Shown piece by piece: positions 8,328 to 17,421 of a stretch of DNA of 60,231 nucleotides. Source of the stretch: Paracoccaceae bacterium (lineage in GTDB: Bacteria > Pseudomonadota > Alphaproteobacteria > Rhodobacterales > Rhodobacteraceae); the NCBI GenBank assembly GCA_947371955.1, contig CANBRQ010000007.1, positions 1 through 60,231 on the forward strand, read 5' to 3'. A program made the position numbers and the translations under genes. The notes under the pieces were generated by a model. It had not been told where the DNA came from. It did no database searches and saw only the letters and a program-made list of their open reading frames with translations. Each line of letters starts with the position of its first letter. The first letter of the stretch is position 1.

Positions 8328-8361
8328 AATAATTCAACCGCGCTGCGCCATGTGAATTATT
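8328..8361. promoter_or_regulatory. Inverted repeat upstream of the mcd-like gene
   Basis: Two 9-base arms, AATAATTCA (8328-8336) and TGAATTATT (8353-8361), are separated by 16 bases of GC-rich sequence. The element is strikingly AT-rich against its surroundings and lies 61-94 bp upstream of the acyl-CoA dehydrogenase start. It could be a two-half-site operator or a hairpin downstream of the convergently placed DUF3859 gene. No regulator can be named from sequence alone. Confidence 0.4.
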
Positions 8362-8373
8362 GTGTCGCACCCG

Positions 8374-8889
8374 TTAGGAGGTTGGCGCGCGGCACAGGGC
8401 CACCAGATCGGGCTTGGCCCCGGCGGGCAGAACCTGAAAATCCACCCGATAGAGCCGGCTGTTGCCCTCCCAGGCCTCGAAGGTCCAGATGCCGGGTACA
8501 AGTTCGCTTTCGACATCGAATGAGAAGAAGTTGGTCGACTCCTCGCCACCGTGGAATTGCGAGACGTAAACATCCGCCGCCGCGCGCCCCGGACGCCGGG
8601 CCATCATCTTGATGTCGCTCAGGTCTTGACCGGGCACAATCGCCACACCAAAGGCCATCCCCAGCACCGCTGGAACGGCCTGCCCCTCGGCGATCACCAC
8701 CAGATCCTCATCCGGGATTTCGATGAACCCGGCTTCGGTGCCCGGCGCAGGTTCCTGATGCCGGTTCTGCGGCGTGCACAAGATCACCGGCCGCAGCGCG
8801 GTCACGTGGGCCGAATGGACCGGCGGGGCCACCTGAGCCTGTGTGGCCACGGACCATGCACTGAACAGCAACGCCAGCCAGACCCTCAT
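8374..8889 (-). CDS. DUF3859-like secreted protein
   Basis: The product has 171 residues and starts MRVWLALLFSAWSVATQAQ, a Sec signal peptide with probable cleavage after the AxA-like TQA at about residue 18. The mature part contains PAPGTEAGFIEI, VPAVLGMAFGVAI and a C-terminal ELVPGIWTFEAWEGN segment, a pattern I associate with DUF3859 proteins of Rhodobacteraceae. The function is unknown; a beta-rich periplasmic domain is likely. I use the ATG at 8889 because it places the signal peptide at the N-terminus; the upstream frame is not protein-like. It diverges from the TauE-type permease gene. Confidence 0.8.
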   Translation of the reverse strand: MRVWLALLFSAWSVATQAQVAPPVHSAHVTALRPVILCTPQNRHQEPAPGTEAGFIEIPDEDLVVIAEGQAVPAVLGMAFGVAIVPGQDLSDIKMMARRPGRAAADVYVSQFHGGEESTNFFSFDVESELVPGIWTFEAWEGNSRLYRVDFQVLPAGAKPDLVALCRAPTS

Positions 8890-9002
8890 CTGCAATGCTC
8901 CCCTTGGCCCGGCCTCATCGCAACATGGAAAAGCCATTTTGGCAACGGTCCGGCCTAGGTTTCCCAGCAGCACTCGGCTACGAAGCGCGCGTGGAGTTCT
9001 TC

Positions 9003-9761
9003 ATGGCAGGTCTTTCCGCCCCGGCCTTCTGGGCCGCGATGGCGATTACCCTGTTCGCGGGCTTCGTGAAGGGGGTGGCGGGCTTTGCCATGCCGTTGAT
9101 CATGATGAGCGCGTTTTCCAGCTTTCTGCCACCGCAACTGGCCTTGGCGGGACTGATCATGCCCACGCTGATCACCAACCTCAGCCAGGCCTTCCGGCAG
9201 GGCTGGACCCCTGCGGTGCAAACAGCGCGGACCTATCACCGCTTCCTGATCGCCACGCTGGTCTTCATCGTCATCTCCTCGGGCTTTGTGCACGTCATCC
9301 CGCAGCACTTGTTCCTGTTTGGCCTTGGCCTGCCGATCACGCTGTTCGCGCTGGCCCAACTCGCAGGCCTGCGTTTGGCCATGCGGCTGGAACACCGCGC
9401 CCGGGCCGAGTGGATTCTGGGAGCGATTGGCGGGCTTTATGGTGGCGTCTCGGGCATCTGGGGGCCGCCGCTGATCGTGTACCTGCTGTCAATCGGCGCC
9501 GACAAGCGAGAGACGGTTCGGGTGCAGGGCGTTGTTTTCCTGCTTGGGGCCGTCGTGCTGATGCTGTCACATCTGCACACAGGCGTGCTCAACGAACAAA
9601 GCTTCGCCTTCTCCTGCACGCTTGCTGCGGCGGCGCAGGTGGGCCAGATCGGCGGCAACTGGATACAGGACCGGATGGACCAGCAGCGCTTCCGCCGCTG
9701 GACGCAAGCTTTGTTGATCCTGACGGGCGCCAACCTCGTCCGCCAGGCGATTTTCGGTTAG
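9003..9761 (+). CDS. TauE/SafE-family anion permease
   Basis: The 252-residue inner-membrane protein has seven to eight hydrophobic segments and the two TauE/SafE repeat signatures: [18 protein letters not shown] near the N-terminus and [21 protein letters not shown] in the middle. Members export sulfite, sulfoacetate or related anions, or import them; the substrate is not determined here. The ATG at 9003 has GGAG six bases upstream and gives a normal N-terminus; a GTG at 8991 is an alternative. The stop codon overlaps that of convergent pckA by four bases. Confidence 0.88.
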   Translation: MAGLSAPAFWAAMAITLFAGFVKGVAGFAMPLIMMSAFSSFLPPQLALAGLIMPTLITNLSQAFRQGWTPAVQTARTYHRFLIATLVFIVISSGFVHVIPQHLFLFGLGLPITLFALAQLAGLRLAMRLEHRARAEWILGAIGGLYGGVSGIWGPPLIVYLLSIGADKRETVRVQGVVFLLGAVVLMLSHLHTGVLNEQSFAFSCTLAAAAQVGQIGGNWIQDRMDQQRFRRWTQALLILTGANLVRQAIFG

Positions 9762-11353
9762 ATTGCGCAGGCGCGCACATCCTCGTCGATATGCGCCAGA
9801 TACTGCGCGAAGTTGGCCGAAAACATGCCGACCAGCTTTCTCGCCTGCACATCATACTCCGCCGGATTGCCCCAGGTGCGACGCGGGTCCAGAAGCGCAT
9901 CCTCCACCCCCGGCACCGAGACCGGTACGTCAAAGCCGAAGTTCTGGTCCTTGCGGAAGGTCGCATTGGCCAGCGAGCCATCCAGCGCCGCCGCCAACAA
10001 GGCCCGCGTCGCCTTGATCGGCATCCGCTTGCCGGTGCCATAAGCGCCACCTGTCCAACCGGTATTCACCAGCCAGCAGGACGCGCCATGCTTGGCGATC
10101 TTGTCCTCCAGCAGCTTGCCATAAACCTCGGGCCGGCGCGGCATGAAGGGCGCCCCAAAGCAGGTCGAGAAGGTCGGCTGCGGTTCCGTCACCCCACGTT
10201 CCGTCCCTGCAACCTTCGAGGTGAAGCCGGACAGGAAGTGATACATTGCCTGCGCCGGGGTCAGCCGCGCAATCGGCGGCAGCACGCCAAAGGCGTCGCA
10301 GGTCAGCATGACCACATGCTTGGGATGCCCGCCCAATCCATTGGCCGAGGCATTGGAGATATAATCCAGCGGATAAGCGCAGCGGGTGTTCGCCGTAAGG
10401 CTGTCATTGGCGAAGTCGAGTTCCAGCGTCAGCGGGTCATGGACCATATTCTCTACCACCGTGCCAAATCGGTGCGTTGTGGCGAAAATCTCTGGCTCTG
10501 CCTCGGCGGACAGGTTGATGGTCTTGGCATAGCAGCCGCCTTCGAAGTTGAAGGTGCCGCGGTCCGACCAGCCATGTTCGTCATCGCCAATCAGGATCCG
10601 AGACGGGTCCGCCGAAAGCGTCGTTTTGCCCGTACCGGAGAGCCCGAAGAAGACGGCGGTGTCGACCGGGTTGCCAATCGCATGGTTGGCGCTGCAATGC
10701 ATCGCCATCACGCCCTTTTCCGGCAGCAGATAGTTCAGCAGCGTGAAGACCGCCTTCTTGTTCTCACCCGCGTAGGCCGTGTTGCCGATCAGGATCAGCT
10801 TGGCATCGAAGTTCAACGCGATCACCGTCTCGGTCCGGCAGCCATGCCGCTTGGGATCGGCCTTGAAGGTCGGGCAATTGATCACGGTCCAGTCCGGACT
10901 GAAGCTGTCCAGTTCAGCCGCCGCAGGACGCCGCAGCAGATGCCGGATGAACAGGCCATGCCATGCCAGCTCCGTCACCATCCGCACGTCGACCCGGTGG
11001 ATTGGATCGGCGCCAGCGTACAGATCCTGCACGAAGTAGTCGCGCCCCTTCATATGCGCCAGCATGTCGGCATGAAGGCAGTCAAAGGCCTCCACCGTCA
11101 TTGGCGCATTGTTTTCCCACCAGATCGTGTCTTCAACCGAAGGCGTCCGCACCACGAACTTGTCCTTGGGAGAGCGTCCGGTGAACTGCCCCGTCTCGAC
11201 CAGAAACGCACCGCCAAGGCCAAGCTTGCCTTCCCCATGCGTTACTGCCGCCTCTACCAAGGCTGGCTCGATCAGATTGTAGTAAACCGTGCCAAGCCCG
11301 GACATACCCTGATCTTCCAGCCGCATGGCCGGGTTCACACGCCCAATCGACAT
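9758..11353 (-). CDS. pckA: Phosphoenolpyruvate carboxykinase (ATP)
   Basis: The enzyme converts oxaloacetate and ATP to phosphoenolpyruvate, CO2 and ADP, the entry to gluconeogenesis, in the cytosol. The 531-residue length fits the family. Motifs include [12 protein letters not shown], the P-loop [15 protein letters not shown] (kinase-1a), the metal-binding IGDDEHGW (kinase-2) and [10 protein letters not shown] near the C-terminus. The ATG at 11353 has GGAG at suitable spacing. The 354-bp region to chvI holds two tandem near-palindromes centred on GCGC (11507-11539) that look like LacI-family operators and could mediate carbon control. Confidence 0.97.
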   Translation of the reverse strand: MSIGRVNPAMRLEDQGMSGLGTVYYNLIEPALVEAAVTHGEGKLGLGGAFLVETGQFTGRSPKDKFVVRTPSVEDTIWWENNAPMTVEAFDCLHADMLAHMKGRDYFVQDLYAGADPIHRVDVRMVTELAWHGLFIRHLLRRPAAAELDSFSPDWTVINCPTFKADPKRHGCRTETVIALNFDAKLILIGNTAYAGENKKAVFTLLNYLLPEKGVMAMHCSANHAIGNPVDTAVFFGLSGTGKTTLSADPSRILIGDDEHGWSDRGTFNFEGGCYAKTINLSAEAEPEIFATTHRFGTVVENMVHDPLTLELDFANDSLTANTRCAYPLDYISNASANGLGGHPKHVVMLTCDAFGVLPPIARLTPAQAMYHFLSGFTSKVAGTERGVTEPQPTFSTCFGAPFMPRRPEVYGKLLEDKIAKHGASCWLVNTGWTGGAYGTGKRMPIKATRALLAAALDGSLANATFRKDQNFGFDVPVSVPGVEDALLDPRRTWGNPAEYDVQARKLVGMFSANFAQYLAHIDEDVRACAI

Positions 11354-11707
11354 CCTGCAAGCTCCCATGGCCGCCAGACAGCGGCTCCCCTTGATTTCAA
11401 CCCAGACGGCCGGGCCAACAGCCGCCACGCCGCACCCGGGCCAACAGGCAGGACGTAAAATCGCTATAACATGCAGATTCCAAACGGGAAAAGCGCTGAT
11501 TTGCTGCGTTAGCGCAATCAACCGCAGGTTAGCGCAACCAAATGCGATCTCTACCCGCTACTGCGGCAAATTAGTCATTTCTTGGCAATTTCGGCAGTTG
11601 ATAGACTCTTACGGGTACGGTGATTCGACTTTAGAGTTGATTCCGGTGGGGGAACAACGGATCATATGGTATAAATAAGGCAAACCGAGCAGATAAGGAT
11701 AGCCGAC
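11354..11707. other. Divergent intergenic region pckA-chvI
   Basis: This 354-bp stretch has no credible gene. It must hold the promoters of pckA (minus) and chvI (plus). Visible features are the two GTTAGCGCAA sites (11507-11539), an AT-rich stretch near the chvI end, and AAGGAT eight bases ahead of the chvI ATG. I could not assign convincing -35/-10 pairs. Confidence 0.6.
11507..11539. promoter_or_regulatory. Tandem LacI-type operator-like sites upstream of pckA
   Basis: GTTAGCGCAA occurs twice, at 11508-11517 and 11528-11537, exactly 20 bp apart. Each is the core of a near-palindrome: the second reads GGTTAGCGCAACC, symmetric about the central CG except for one base pair. A CG-centred dyad of this size is typical of LacI/GalR-family operators. 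Alphaproteobacterial pckA genes are known targets of LacI-type regulators of central carbon metabolism (PckR, CceR). Whether this motif is bound by one of them is inferred. The sites lie about 155-185 bp upstream of pckA, between pckA and chvI. Confidence 0.5.
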
Positions 11708-12409
11708 ATGGCAAGGATCGCCCTTGTGGACGACGACAGGAACATCCTGACGTCTGTCTCGATGACATTGGAAGCGGAAGGTTTCGAAGTAGAGACGTTC
11801 AACGACGGCCAATCCGCACTGGACGCCTTTAACAGGCGCATGCCCGACATGGCCGTGCTGGACATCAAGATGCCTCGGATGGATGGGATGGATCTGCTGC
11901 AACGGTTGCGGCTCAAAACCTCGATGCCGGTAATCTTCCTGACCTCCAAGGATGATGAGATCGACGAGGTTCTGGGTCTGCGCATGGGCGCCGATGATTA
12001 TGTGAAAAAGCCCTTCAGCCAGCGCCTTCTGGTCGAACGCATTCGCGCGCTTTTGCGCCGTCAGGATGCGATTTCGACTGGCGAAGTGGCCGTGACCGAA
12101 GAAACCAAGATCATGGAGCGGGGGAACCTGCGCATGGACCCCTTGCGCCATTCGGTGTCGTGGAAGGGGCTGGATGTCTCGCTGACCGTGACCGAGTTCA
12201 TGCTGTTGCAGGCTTTGGCCCAACGGCCCGGGTTCGTGAAAAGCCGTGACCAGTTGATGGACGTGGCCTATGACGATCAGGTCTATGTCGACGACCGCAC
12301 GATCGACAGCCACATCAAGCGCCTGCGCAAAAAGATGCGCGCGGTGGATGACAGCTTCTCGGCCATCGAAACGCTGTACGGCATTGGCTATCGTTACAAC
12401 GAAGAATGA
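11708..12409 (+). CDS. chvI: Two-component response regulator ChvI, OmpR family
   Basis: The 233-residue regulator has a CheY-like receiver (residues 1-120) with the acidic pair VDDD, the phospho-acceptor Asp52 in [12 protein letters not shown] and Lys in YVKKPF. A winged-helix OmpR/PhoB output domain follows (about 135-232; [16 protein letters not shown] and [11 protein letters not shown]). In alphaproteobacteria ChvI acts with ChvG to control envelope, acid-stress and surface-polysaccharide genes. The stop overlaps the chvG start (ATGA at 12406-12409). The gene order chvI-chvG-hprK-rapZ-EIIA-HPr is the conserved alphaproteobacterial arrangement. Confidence 0.95.
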   Translation: MARIALVDDDRNILTSVSMTLEAEGFEVETFNDGQSALDAFNRRMPDMAVLDIKMPRMDGMDLLQRLRLKTSMPVIFLTSKDDEIDEVLGLRMGADDYVKKPFSQRLLVERIRALLRRQDAISTGEVAVTEETKIMERGNLRMDPLRHSVSWKGLDVSLTVTEFMLLQALAQRPGFVKSRDQLMDVAYDDQVYVDDRTIDSHIKRLRKKMRAVDDSFSAIETLYGIGYRYNEE

Positions 12410-14121
12410 CCGCAATACCCCAAGTCAGCCCGTCGCAGAAGCGCGACTCCAAGCCCGAGGACCGCTCTGCCGGGGTGCTTCTGGGGGAGGACTGGGTCTC
12501 GCCGGAAACCATCGAGCCTTCGTTGCGCGATGGCCGGCGTCGGCGCGGGCTGGTGTCACTGAACCACTCGCCGCTGGCGCGCAAGATCATCGTCTTCAAC
12601 CTGATGGCGCTGGTCATTCTGGTGGCTGGCGTTCTGTTCATGAACCCGTTCCGCGACAGCCTTGTGCTGCAGCGCGAGCAGGGTCTGGTCAACGAGGCGC
12701 GTCTGATCGCCAATGTGGTCGAGGCGGGTCTGCCGGCTGACGGCCTGCTGCAAGGCGTCGACAAGGACGCGCTCTCCCACCGCCTGCAGGACGCCACCAT
12801 CGGGCCGGGGGTCGAGGTCTATCTGTTTGATGCCGAAGGCACCATGCTGGCCCGCTCGGTCGGGGCGCCACGGGCTGAGGCGTCAACCGCCAGACGCTCG
12901 ACCCTGATCACCGACTTCCTGAACGTGATCTGGGACGGCATCTCGGGCATCCTGTCCGGCACCACGTCCAGCAGGGTCAAGGTCTCGGGCGAGGACATGA
13001 CCCGCAAGCTGTTCCCGCAAGCGAAGGCAGGCGGCACCACCGTGAACACCGGGCAGGGGCCCGAGGGCGGCGCGCAATTCTCGATTGCCACGCCGGTTGT
13101 GCGAAATGGTGTCGTGCTGGCGGTGGTCGGCGTCTCCTCGGCTGAAGGGGAGATTGACCGGCTGGTGCGGTATGAGCGCGAGCAGATCCTGCAGATGTTC
13201 GTGATCGCGCTGCTGGTGTCTATCGGCCTTTCACTGGTCTTGGCCTCCACCATCGCCAACCCGCTGTCCGATCTGGCCGCCGCCGCCGAAATTGGCCGCG
13301 ACCGGGACAGCCGGGCGATGGCACCGGGCCGGGTGCGGATTCCCGACCTTTCGGCACGGCCCGACGAAATCGGCCGCCTCTCCATCGCCATGCGCGGTAT
13401 GGTGACGGCGCTATATGACCGGATCGACGCCAACGAACAGTTTGCGGCCGACGTCAGCCATGAAATCAAGAACCCGCTGGCAAGCTTGCGCTCTGCTGTG
13501 GGCTCCTTGCGGATGGTCAAGAAGGAAGAACACCGCGAGAAACTGCTGGACGTGATCGAACATGACGTGCGGCGGCTGGACCGCTTGGTCAGCGACATTT
13601 CCAACGCCTCAAGGCTCGACAGCGAGTTGGTGAAGGAAGAGGAAGAAGAGTTCAACCTTCTGAAGACCCTGACCAACCTGACCGAATACCTTGGCCAGCA
13701 GGCGAACCAGAAGGGGGTGGAGTTCATCACGGACTTCCCCAACGACCCGATTCGCATCAACGGGCTTGAGGCGCGTCTGGCGCAGGTTTTCGTCAACCTG
13801 ATCACCAACGCGATTTCCTTCTGCGAGGATGGCGATGCGGTGCGGGTCTGGGCGCGGCGGCGGGAAAACCGCGTGCTGGTGGTGGTGGAAGACACCGGTC
13901 CGGGCATTCCCGAACAGGCGCTGACCAAGATTTTCAAGCGCTTCTACTCCGAACGCCCGAAAAGCGACTTTGGCAACCATTCCGGTCTGGGTCTGGCGAT
14001 CTCAAAGCAGATCATCGAGGCGCATGGTGGGGTGATCTGGGCCGAGAACATCCGCCCGACGCAGGCCGACATCACCTCTGAACCGCTGGGTGCCCGCTTC
14101 GTCGTGGGCCTGCCGGTGTGA
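12406..14121 (+). CDS. chvG: Sensor histidine kinase ChvG
   Basis: The 571-residue inner-membrane kinase has a cytosolic N-terminus, a first membrane helix at about residues 64-83, a periplasmic sensor region, a second helix at about 264-283, a HAMP linker, and the dimerisation/phosphoacceptor helix [18 protein letters not shown] with His352. The ATPase domain shows [13 protein letters not shown] (N box), VEDTGPGIP (G1) and [16 protein letters not shown] (G2). It phosphorylates ChvI. Overlap with chvI upstream and with hprK downstream (GTG at 14118 inside the stop region) indicates translational coupling. Confidence 0.95.
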   Translation: MTAIPQVSPSQKRDSKPEDRSAGVLLGEDWVSPETIEPSLRDGRRRRGLVSLNHSPLARKIIVFNLMALVILVAGVLFMNPFRDSLVLQREQGLVNEARLIANVVEAGLPADGLLQGVDKDALSHRLQDATIGPGVEVYLFDAEGTMLARSVGAPRAEASTARRSTLITDFLNVIWDGISGILSGTTSSRVKVSGEDMTRKLFPQAKAGGTTVNTGQGPEGGAQFSIATPVVRNGVVLAVVGVSSAEGEIDRLVRYEREQILQMFVIALLVSIGLSLVLASTIANPLSDLAAAAEIGRDRDSRAMAPGRVRIPDLSARPDEIGRLSIAMRGMVTALYDRIDANEQFAADVSHEIKNPLASLRSAVGSLRMVKKEEHREKLLDVIEHDVRRLDRLVSDISNASRLDSELVKEEEEEFNLLKTLTNLTEYLGQQANQKGVEFITDFPNDPIRINGLEARLAQVFVNLITNAISFCEDGDAVRVWARRRENRVLVVVEDTGPGIPEQALTKIFKRFYSERPKSDFGNHSGLGLAISKQIIEAHGGVIWAENIRPTQADITSEPLGARFVVGLPV

Positions 14122-14537
14122 CACCGACCGTGCTGCACGCCAGTTGCGTGGCGTGTGCCGGGCGTGGCGTGCTGATTCTGGGAAAGTCCGGGGCAGGCAA
14201 GTCATCGCTGGCCCTGCAACTGATCGCCTTCGGGGCCGATCTGGTCGCCGATGACCGGACCGAAATCTGGACAGACGGCACCACCCTGCATGCCCGCGCC
14301 CCAGACCCGATCCGGGGCCTCATCGAAGCCCGTGGCGTGGGGATTCTGCGTCTGCCCCACATCTCTAGCGCAGAAATCACGCTGGTGATCGACCTGGATC
14401 AGACCGAAACCGAACGTCTGCCGCCTCGACGCCGCGTCACCCTACTCGGAAGAGAGCGTGACCTTGTGCTTGGAAGCGCCCATACCCATTTTCCTGCCAG
14501 CATTCTGTGCTATCTACACGGCTCGCGATACGCTTGA
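14118..14537 (+). CDS. hprK: HPr kinase/phosphorylase, short alphaproteobacterial form
   Basis: The 139-residue enzyme phosphorylates and dephosphorylates Ser46 of HPr. It is the short alphaproteobacterial version that lacks the N-terminal domain of Firmicutes HprK. The Walker A motif GKSGAGKSSLALQL lies at about residues 22-35; the conserved VADDRTEIW segment and the RGLIEARGVGIL signature follow. It starts with GTG, overlapping the chvG stop codon by four bases. Together with the EIIA and HPr genes downstream it points to a regulatory PTS without sugar-specific permeases in this region. Confidence 0.93.
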   Translation: MTPTVLHASCVACAGRGVLILGKSGAGKSSLALQLIAFGADLVADDRTEIWTDGTTLHARAPDPIRGLIEARGVGILRLPHISSAEITLVIDLDQTETERLPPRRRVTLLGRERDLVLGSAHTHFPASILCYLHGSRYA

Positions 14538-14555
14538 CCCCTTCCGACTGATCTC

Positions 14556-15506
14556 ATGAACCTCCTGCAAAGCATGACCGGACCCATCGTACCCATCGCG
14601 TCGCACCATCTGGTTCTGGTCACCGGGCCTTCGGGCGCCGGCCGGTCGACGACCTTTCACGCGCTTGAGGATCTGGGATACGAGGTGATCGACAACCTGC
14701 CGATCAGCCTGGTGCCGCGCCTGCTGGACGGCCCGCCGCTGGACCGCCCGATTGCTCTTGGCCTCGACGTGCGCAACCGCGATTTCAGCGCCGCTGCCGC
14801 CATCGAACTGATTGACACCCTGACCCGCGATCCCCGTGTGACGCTGGAGGTTTTGTACCTCGACTGCGCGCCCTCGGTTCTGGTCAGCCGCTTCAGCCAG
14901 ACCCGCCGCCGCCACCCGCTGACCGAGGCCGCCACAGCCGCCGAGGGGGTGGAGCGTGAGCTTGACCTTCTGGCCCCGATCCGCGTCCGCGCCGACCATC
15001 TGATCGACACATCCGACCTATCGCCGCATGACCTGAAAGCCGAGATCGTTGACTGGTTCGGCCAAGGCCACACCGCCCGACTCGCGGTCTCCGTGCAAAG
15101 CTTCAGCTACAAGCGCGGTCTGCCGCGGGGCGTCGACATGGTGTTCGACTGCCGATTCCTGGCGAATCCCTACTGGGTGCCCGCCCTGCGCGACCTTGAT
15201 GGCCGCGATCCGGCTGTGGCAGCACACGTTGAATCGGATCCGATTTTCGTCCCGTTCTTCCTGCGGTTGCAGGAACTGATCCTCTTGCTCTTGCCGGCAC
15301 AGCTGCAAGAGGGCAAAGCCCACCTCACCATCGGCTTTGGCTGTACCGGCGGGCAACACAGGTCCGTTGCAGTTGCAGAAAAATTGTCCAAAGTCCTTGC
15401 GGAAGCGGGCTGGCAGGTGTCAAAACGTCATCGGGAACTGGAACGGCGCGGAACTTCGCCGGCGCCGGACGGGATCAGTGGCGAAACAGGGGTAGGTCGC
15501 GGGTGA
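14556..15506 (+). CDS. rapZ: RNase adapter / nucleotide-binding protein RapZ (YvcJ family)
   Basis: The 316-residue cytosolic protein has an N-terminal P-loop ATPase domain, [22 protein letters not shown] (positions about 20-41), and the C-terminal RapZ domain with [17 protein letters not shown]. In E. coli RapZ delivers the GlmZ small RNA to RNase E; its role in alphaproteobacteria is less clear, but it is consistently encoded with hprK and HPr. A second in-frame ATG at 14574 would remove six residues. The stop overlaps the GTG start of the EIIA gene. Confidence 0.93.
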   Translation: MNLLQSMTGPIVPIASHHLVLVTGPSGAGRSTTFHALEDLGYEVIDNLPISLVPRLLDGPPLDRPIALGLDVRNRDFSAAAAIELIDTLTRDPRVTLEVLYLDCAPSVLVSRFSQTRRRHPLTEAATAAEGVERELDLLAPIRVRADHLIDTSDLSPHDLKAEIVDWFGQGHTARLAVSVQSFSYKRGLPRGVDMVFDCRFLANPYWVPALRDLDGRDPAVAAHVESDPIFVPFFLRLQELILLLLPAQLQEGKAHLTIGFGCTGGQHRSVAVAEKLSKVLAEAGWQVSKRHRELERRGTSPAPDGISGETGVGRG

Positions 15507-15901
15507 TCGGAGTCGTCATCGTAGCGCATGGCGGATTGGCCCGAGAGTATCTCTCGGCCGTCGAGCATGTCGTGGGCAAACAGTCGGACATGCAGGCCAT
15601 CTCGATCGAGGATGACTGTGACCGTGGCAAGAAACAGGCCGAGATCTGTGACGCGGCCAATGCTGTCGATCATGGGGCAGGGGTTGTGGTGGTGACGGAC
15701 ATGTTCGGCGGCTCGCCGTCGAACCTTTCGCTCCTCGCCTGCACCGCGGGGTCAGAGCGGCGGATCATCTACGGCGCAAATCTGCCGATGCTGATCAAGC
15801 TGGCCAAGTCGCGAGAGATGCCCGTGGCCGATGCCGTGGCGGCTGCCTTGGATGCCGGACGCAAGTACATCAACAGTCTGGATCTGGGGGGCGGCGCGTA
15901 A
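15503..15901 (+). CDS. manX: PTS EIIA component, mannose type
   Basis: This 132-residue phosphocarrier has the EIIA-Man fold. The N-terminal [15 protein letters not shown] places the phosphorylated histidine at residue 9, and [13 protein letters not shown] (about 58-70) is the second signature. It starts with GTG inside the rapZ stop. In alphaproteobacteria lacking PTS permeases this protein is the end point of a regulatory phosphorelay from EI-Ntr through HPr. The EI (ptsP) gene is not in this window. Confidence 0.93.
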   Translation: MIGVVIVAHGGLAREYLSAVEHVVGKQSDMQAISIEDDCDRGKKQAEICDAANAVDHGAGVVVVTDMFGGSPSNLSLLACTAGSERRIIYGANLPMLIKLAKSREMPVADAVAAALDAGRKYINSLDLGGGA

Positions 15902-15902
15902 C

Positions 15903-16172
15903 TTGGCCCAAATGATCCTGAAAATCATCAATGAGAAGGGCCTGCACGCCCGCGCCTCTGCCAAGTTCGTCGAGGTGGTCGAAGACTTCGACGCCAGCGC
16001 GCAGGTCACCCGCGACGGGATGTCCGTATCGGGCGACAGCATCATGGGGCTTTTGATGTTGGCAGCCTCGCGCGGAACCACTATTGAGGTGGAAACCAGC
16101 GGACCACAAGCCGAGGCGCTTGCGGCGGCGCTGACGGCGCTGGTGGGCGATCGCTTCGGCGAAGACCGCTAG
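15903..16172 (+). CDS. ptsH: Phosphocarrier protein HPr
   Basis: HPr carries phosphate from EI to EIIA and is also modified by HprK. The sequence shows INEKGLHARASAKF and SGDSIMGLLML. I place the start at the TTG at 15903, one base after the EIIA stop codon, because this gives 89 residues and puts the two phosphorylated residues at the canonical His15 and Ser46; starting at the ATG at 15912 would make them His12 and Ser43. Neither start has a strong Shine-Dalgarno sequence, so coupling to the upstream gene is likely. Confidence 0.93.
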   Translation: MAQMILKIINEKGLHARASAKFVEVVEDFDASAQVTRDGMSVSGDSIMGLLMLAASRGTTIEVETSGPQAEALAAALTALVGDRFGEDR

Positions 16173-16200
16173 GCGCCCTGCAAGGGAAGGCGGACACGTC

Positions 16201-17085
16201 GTGAGCCAGTTGGAGCAGACCAAACGGGTGGTGACACCCAGGGCACGCCGCCGGGTCGAGGTGGCCAACAAGTATGACATGCGGCGGCTGTCCTACGCGG
16301 GCACCTTCACCAACCCGGCCAAGGTCATCACGATCCGCGCGCTGGAGTGGTTGACGGCGAAGGTCAAGCTTTTGTCGATGATCCGCAGCTTCGAGAAATC
16401 CGGCGCGCCGGTCGGTGTCGCCTTCTGGACCAAGGCCGTCCGCCACATGGGCATCCGCATCGACACCCCGCCCGAAGAGATCGCCCGCATCCCCGCCACC
16501 GGCCCGGTCGTCGTGGTGGCCAACCACCCGCACGGGCTGGTCGATGGCATGATCATGGCCGAGCTGGTCAGCCGGGTGCGCCCCGACTTCCGGATCCTGA
16601 CCCGCAGCCTTCTGACCGGCATTCCGGAAATCGAAGAGTTCATGATCCCCGTCCCCTTCCCGCACGAAGAGAACTCCCGCGAACTGGGCCTGCAGATGCG
16701 CGACCTGACCATGGCGCATCTGGCCAACAACGGTTTGGTGATTCTGTTTCCGGCTGGCCGCGTCGCCTCGTCCGAGACCTGGTTCGGCCCGGCGATTGAA
16801 GCCGAGTGGAATGTCTTCACCCACAAGATGATCTCGAAATCCGGCGCGATGATCGTGCCGATCCATTTCACCGGCCAGAACTCCCGCGCCTACCAGATCG
16901 CCAACAAACTGGCGGCGACGCTGCGGCAGGGCCTGCTGCTCTACGAAATCCGGCGCTCCCTTTTCAAACCGCAACGCCCCTATGTCGGCGAGCCGATCCC
17001 GGCATCAGAACTCGACAAGTGGAAAGGCAACCCGCGCGGTTTCCTCGCCTGGCTGCGGGAACACACGCTGTCGATCAGGACCTGA
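16201..17085 (+). CDS. Lysophospholipid (1-acylglycerol-3-phosphate-type) acyltransferase
   Basis: The 294-residue protein has the PlsC-type acyltransferase fold. The catalytic HX4D motif is NHPHGLVDG (about residues 103-111), followed by a FPAGRVAS block that binds the phosphate of the acceptor. It probably acylates lysophospholipid or lysophosphatidic acid at the inner membrane, but the acceptor is not defined. It begins with GTG at 16201, 28 bp after ptsH, and may be the last gene of the chvI operon; a strong bidirectional terminator follows at 17206-17245. Confidence 0.88.
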   Translation: MSQLEQTKRVVTPRARRRVEVANKYDMRRLSYAGTFTNPAKVITIRALEWLTAKVKLLSMIRSFEKSGAPVGVAFWTKAVRHMGIRIDTPPEEIARIPATGPVVVVANHPHGLVDGMIMAELVSRVRPDFRILTRSLLTGIPEIEEFMIPVPFPHEENSRELGLQMRDLTMAHLANNGLVILFPAGRVASSETWFGPAIEAEWNVFTHKMISKSGAMIVPIHFTGQNSRAYQIANKLAATLRQGLLLYEIRRSLFKPQRPYVGEPIPASELDKWKGNPRGFLAWLREHTLSIRT

Positions 17086-17205
17086 CTTACCGCTAACCAT
17101 GATCGTCCGGCCCGACCAGTGTCTCAGCCTTTACTTTTTCATAACGAATGCCCATCATAATAGGCATACGATGGTCCAAAAGTTCAGGCCAATCAGCTTG
17201 AAAAC

Positions 17206-17245
17206 GACCCGGCGGAGTTGCCTCTCCGCCGGGTCTCCTTCTTTT
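17206..17245. terminator. Bidirectional intrinsic terminator
   Basis: A perfect 12-bp stem (GACCCGGCGGAG at 17206-17217, CTCCGCCGGGTC at 17224-17235) encloses a 6-base loop. On the plus strand it is followed by TCCTTCTTTT, and on the minus strand by GTTTTC. It can therefore end both the acyltransferase transcript and the convergent smc-side transcript. Confidence 0.85.
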
Positions 17246-17250
17246 CGGGA

Positions 17251-17349
17251 CTAGCTTCCGATCCAAAGGCGGAGGGCGGCACTCAGCAACGTTCCCGCTG
17301 CACTCCGCACCATCCATTTACGATAGTTCCATTCGTTCAGGTCAATCAC
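17251..17349 (-). CDS. Possible small peptide ORF downstream of smc
   Basis: A 32-codon frame begins at GTG 17349 (or 29 codons from CTG 17340) and ends at TAG 17251-17253, just before the terminator. It encodes MIDLNEWNYRKWMVRSAAG, then a hydrophobic Leu/Ala/Trp tail ending LWIGS. AGGAGGTGA, a perfect match to the 16S anti-Shine-Dalgarno sequence, sits at 17346-17354, and a 7-bp hairpin (17358-17375) lies just upstream. No ATG is available at proper spacing, so the start is uncertain. The amphipathic Trp/Arg-rich composition would suit a small membrane-associated peptide. I do not recognise it. Confidence 0.3.
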   Translation of the reverse strand: MIDLNEWNYRKWMVRSAAGTLLSAALRLWIGS

Positions 17350-17421
17350 CTCCTCTCGCCACGAAGGATCGTGGCAAAACAGGGGTACGCTGGCATGGTT
17401 AAGAAAAGCTGTAGACCGGCA

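Noticed and set aside
6588-8612. 674-codon plus-strand frame opposite the acyl-CoA dehydrogenase
   Set aside because: Antisense to a complete enzyme with all motifs; Arg/Gln/His-rich product.
8843-11458. Long plus-strand open frame (871 codons) opposite pckA
   Set aside because: It is antisense to the clearly conserved pckA gene; the product is Arg/His/Gln-rich with no motif, a usual artefact of high-GC third positions.
17341-17375. Resemblance of plus-strand AATCACCTCCTCTC to the 16S rRNA 3' end
   Set aside because: Only about ten bases match and no other rRNA sequence is near; it is better explained as the complement of a strong ribosome-binding sequence on the minus strand.
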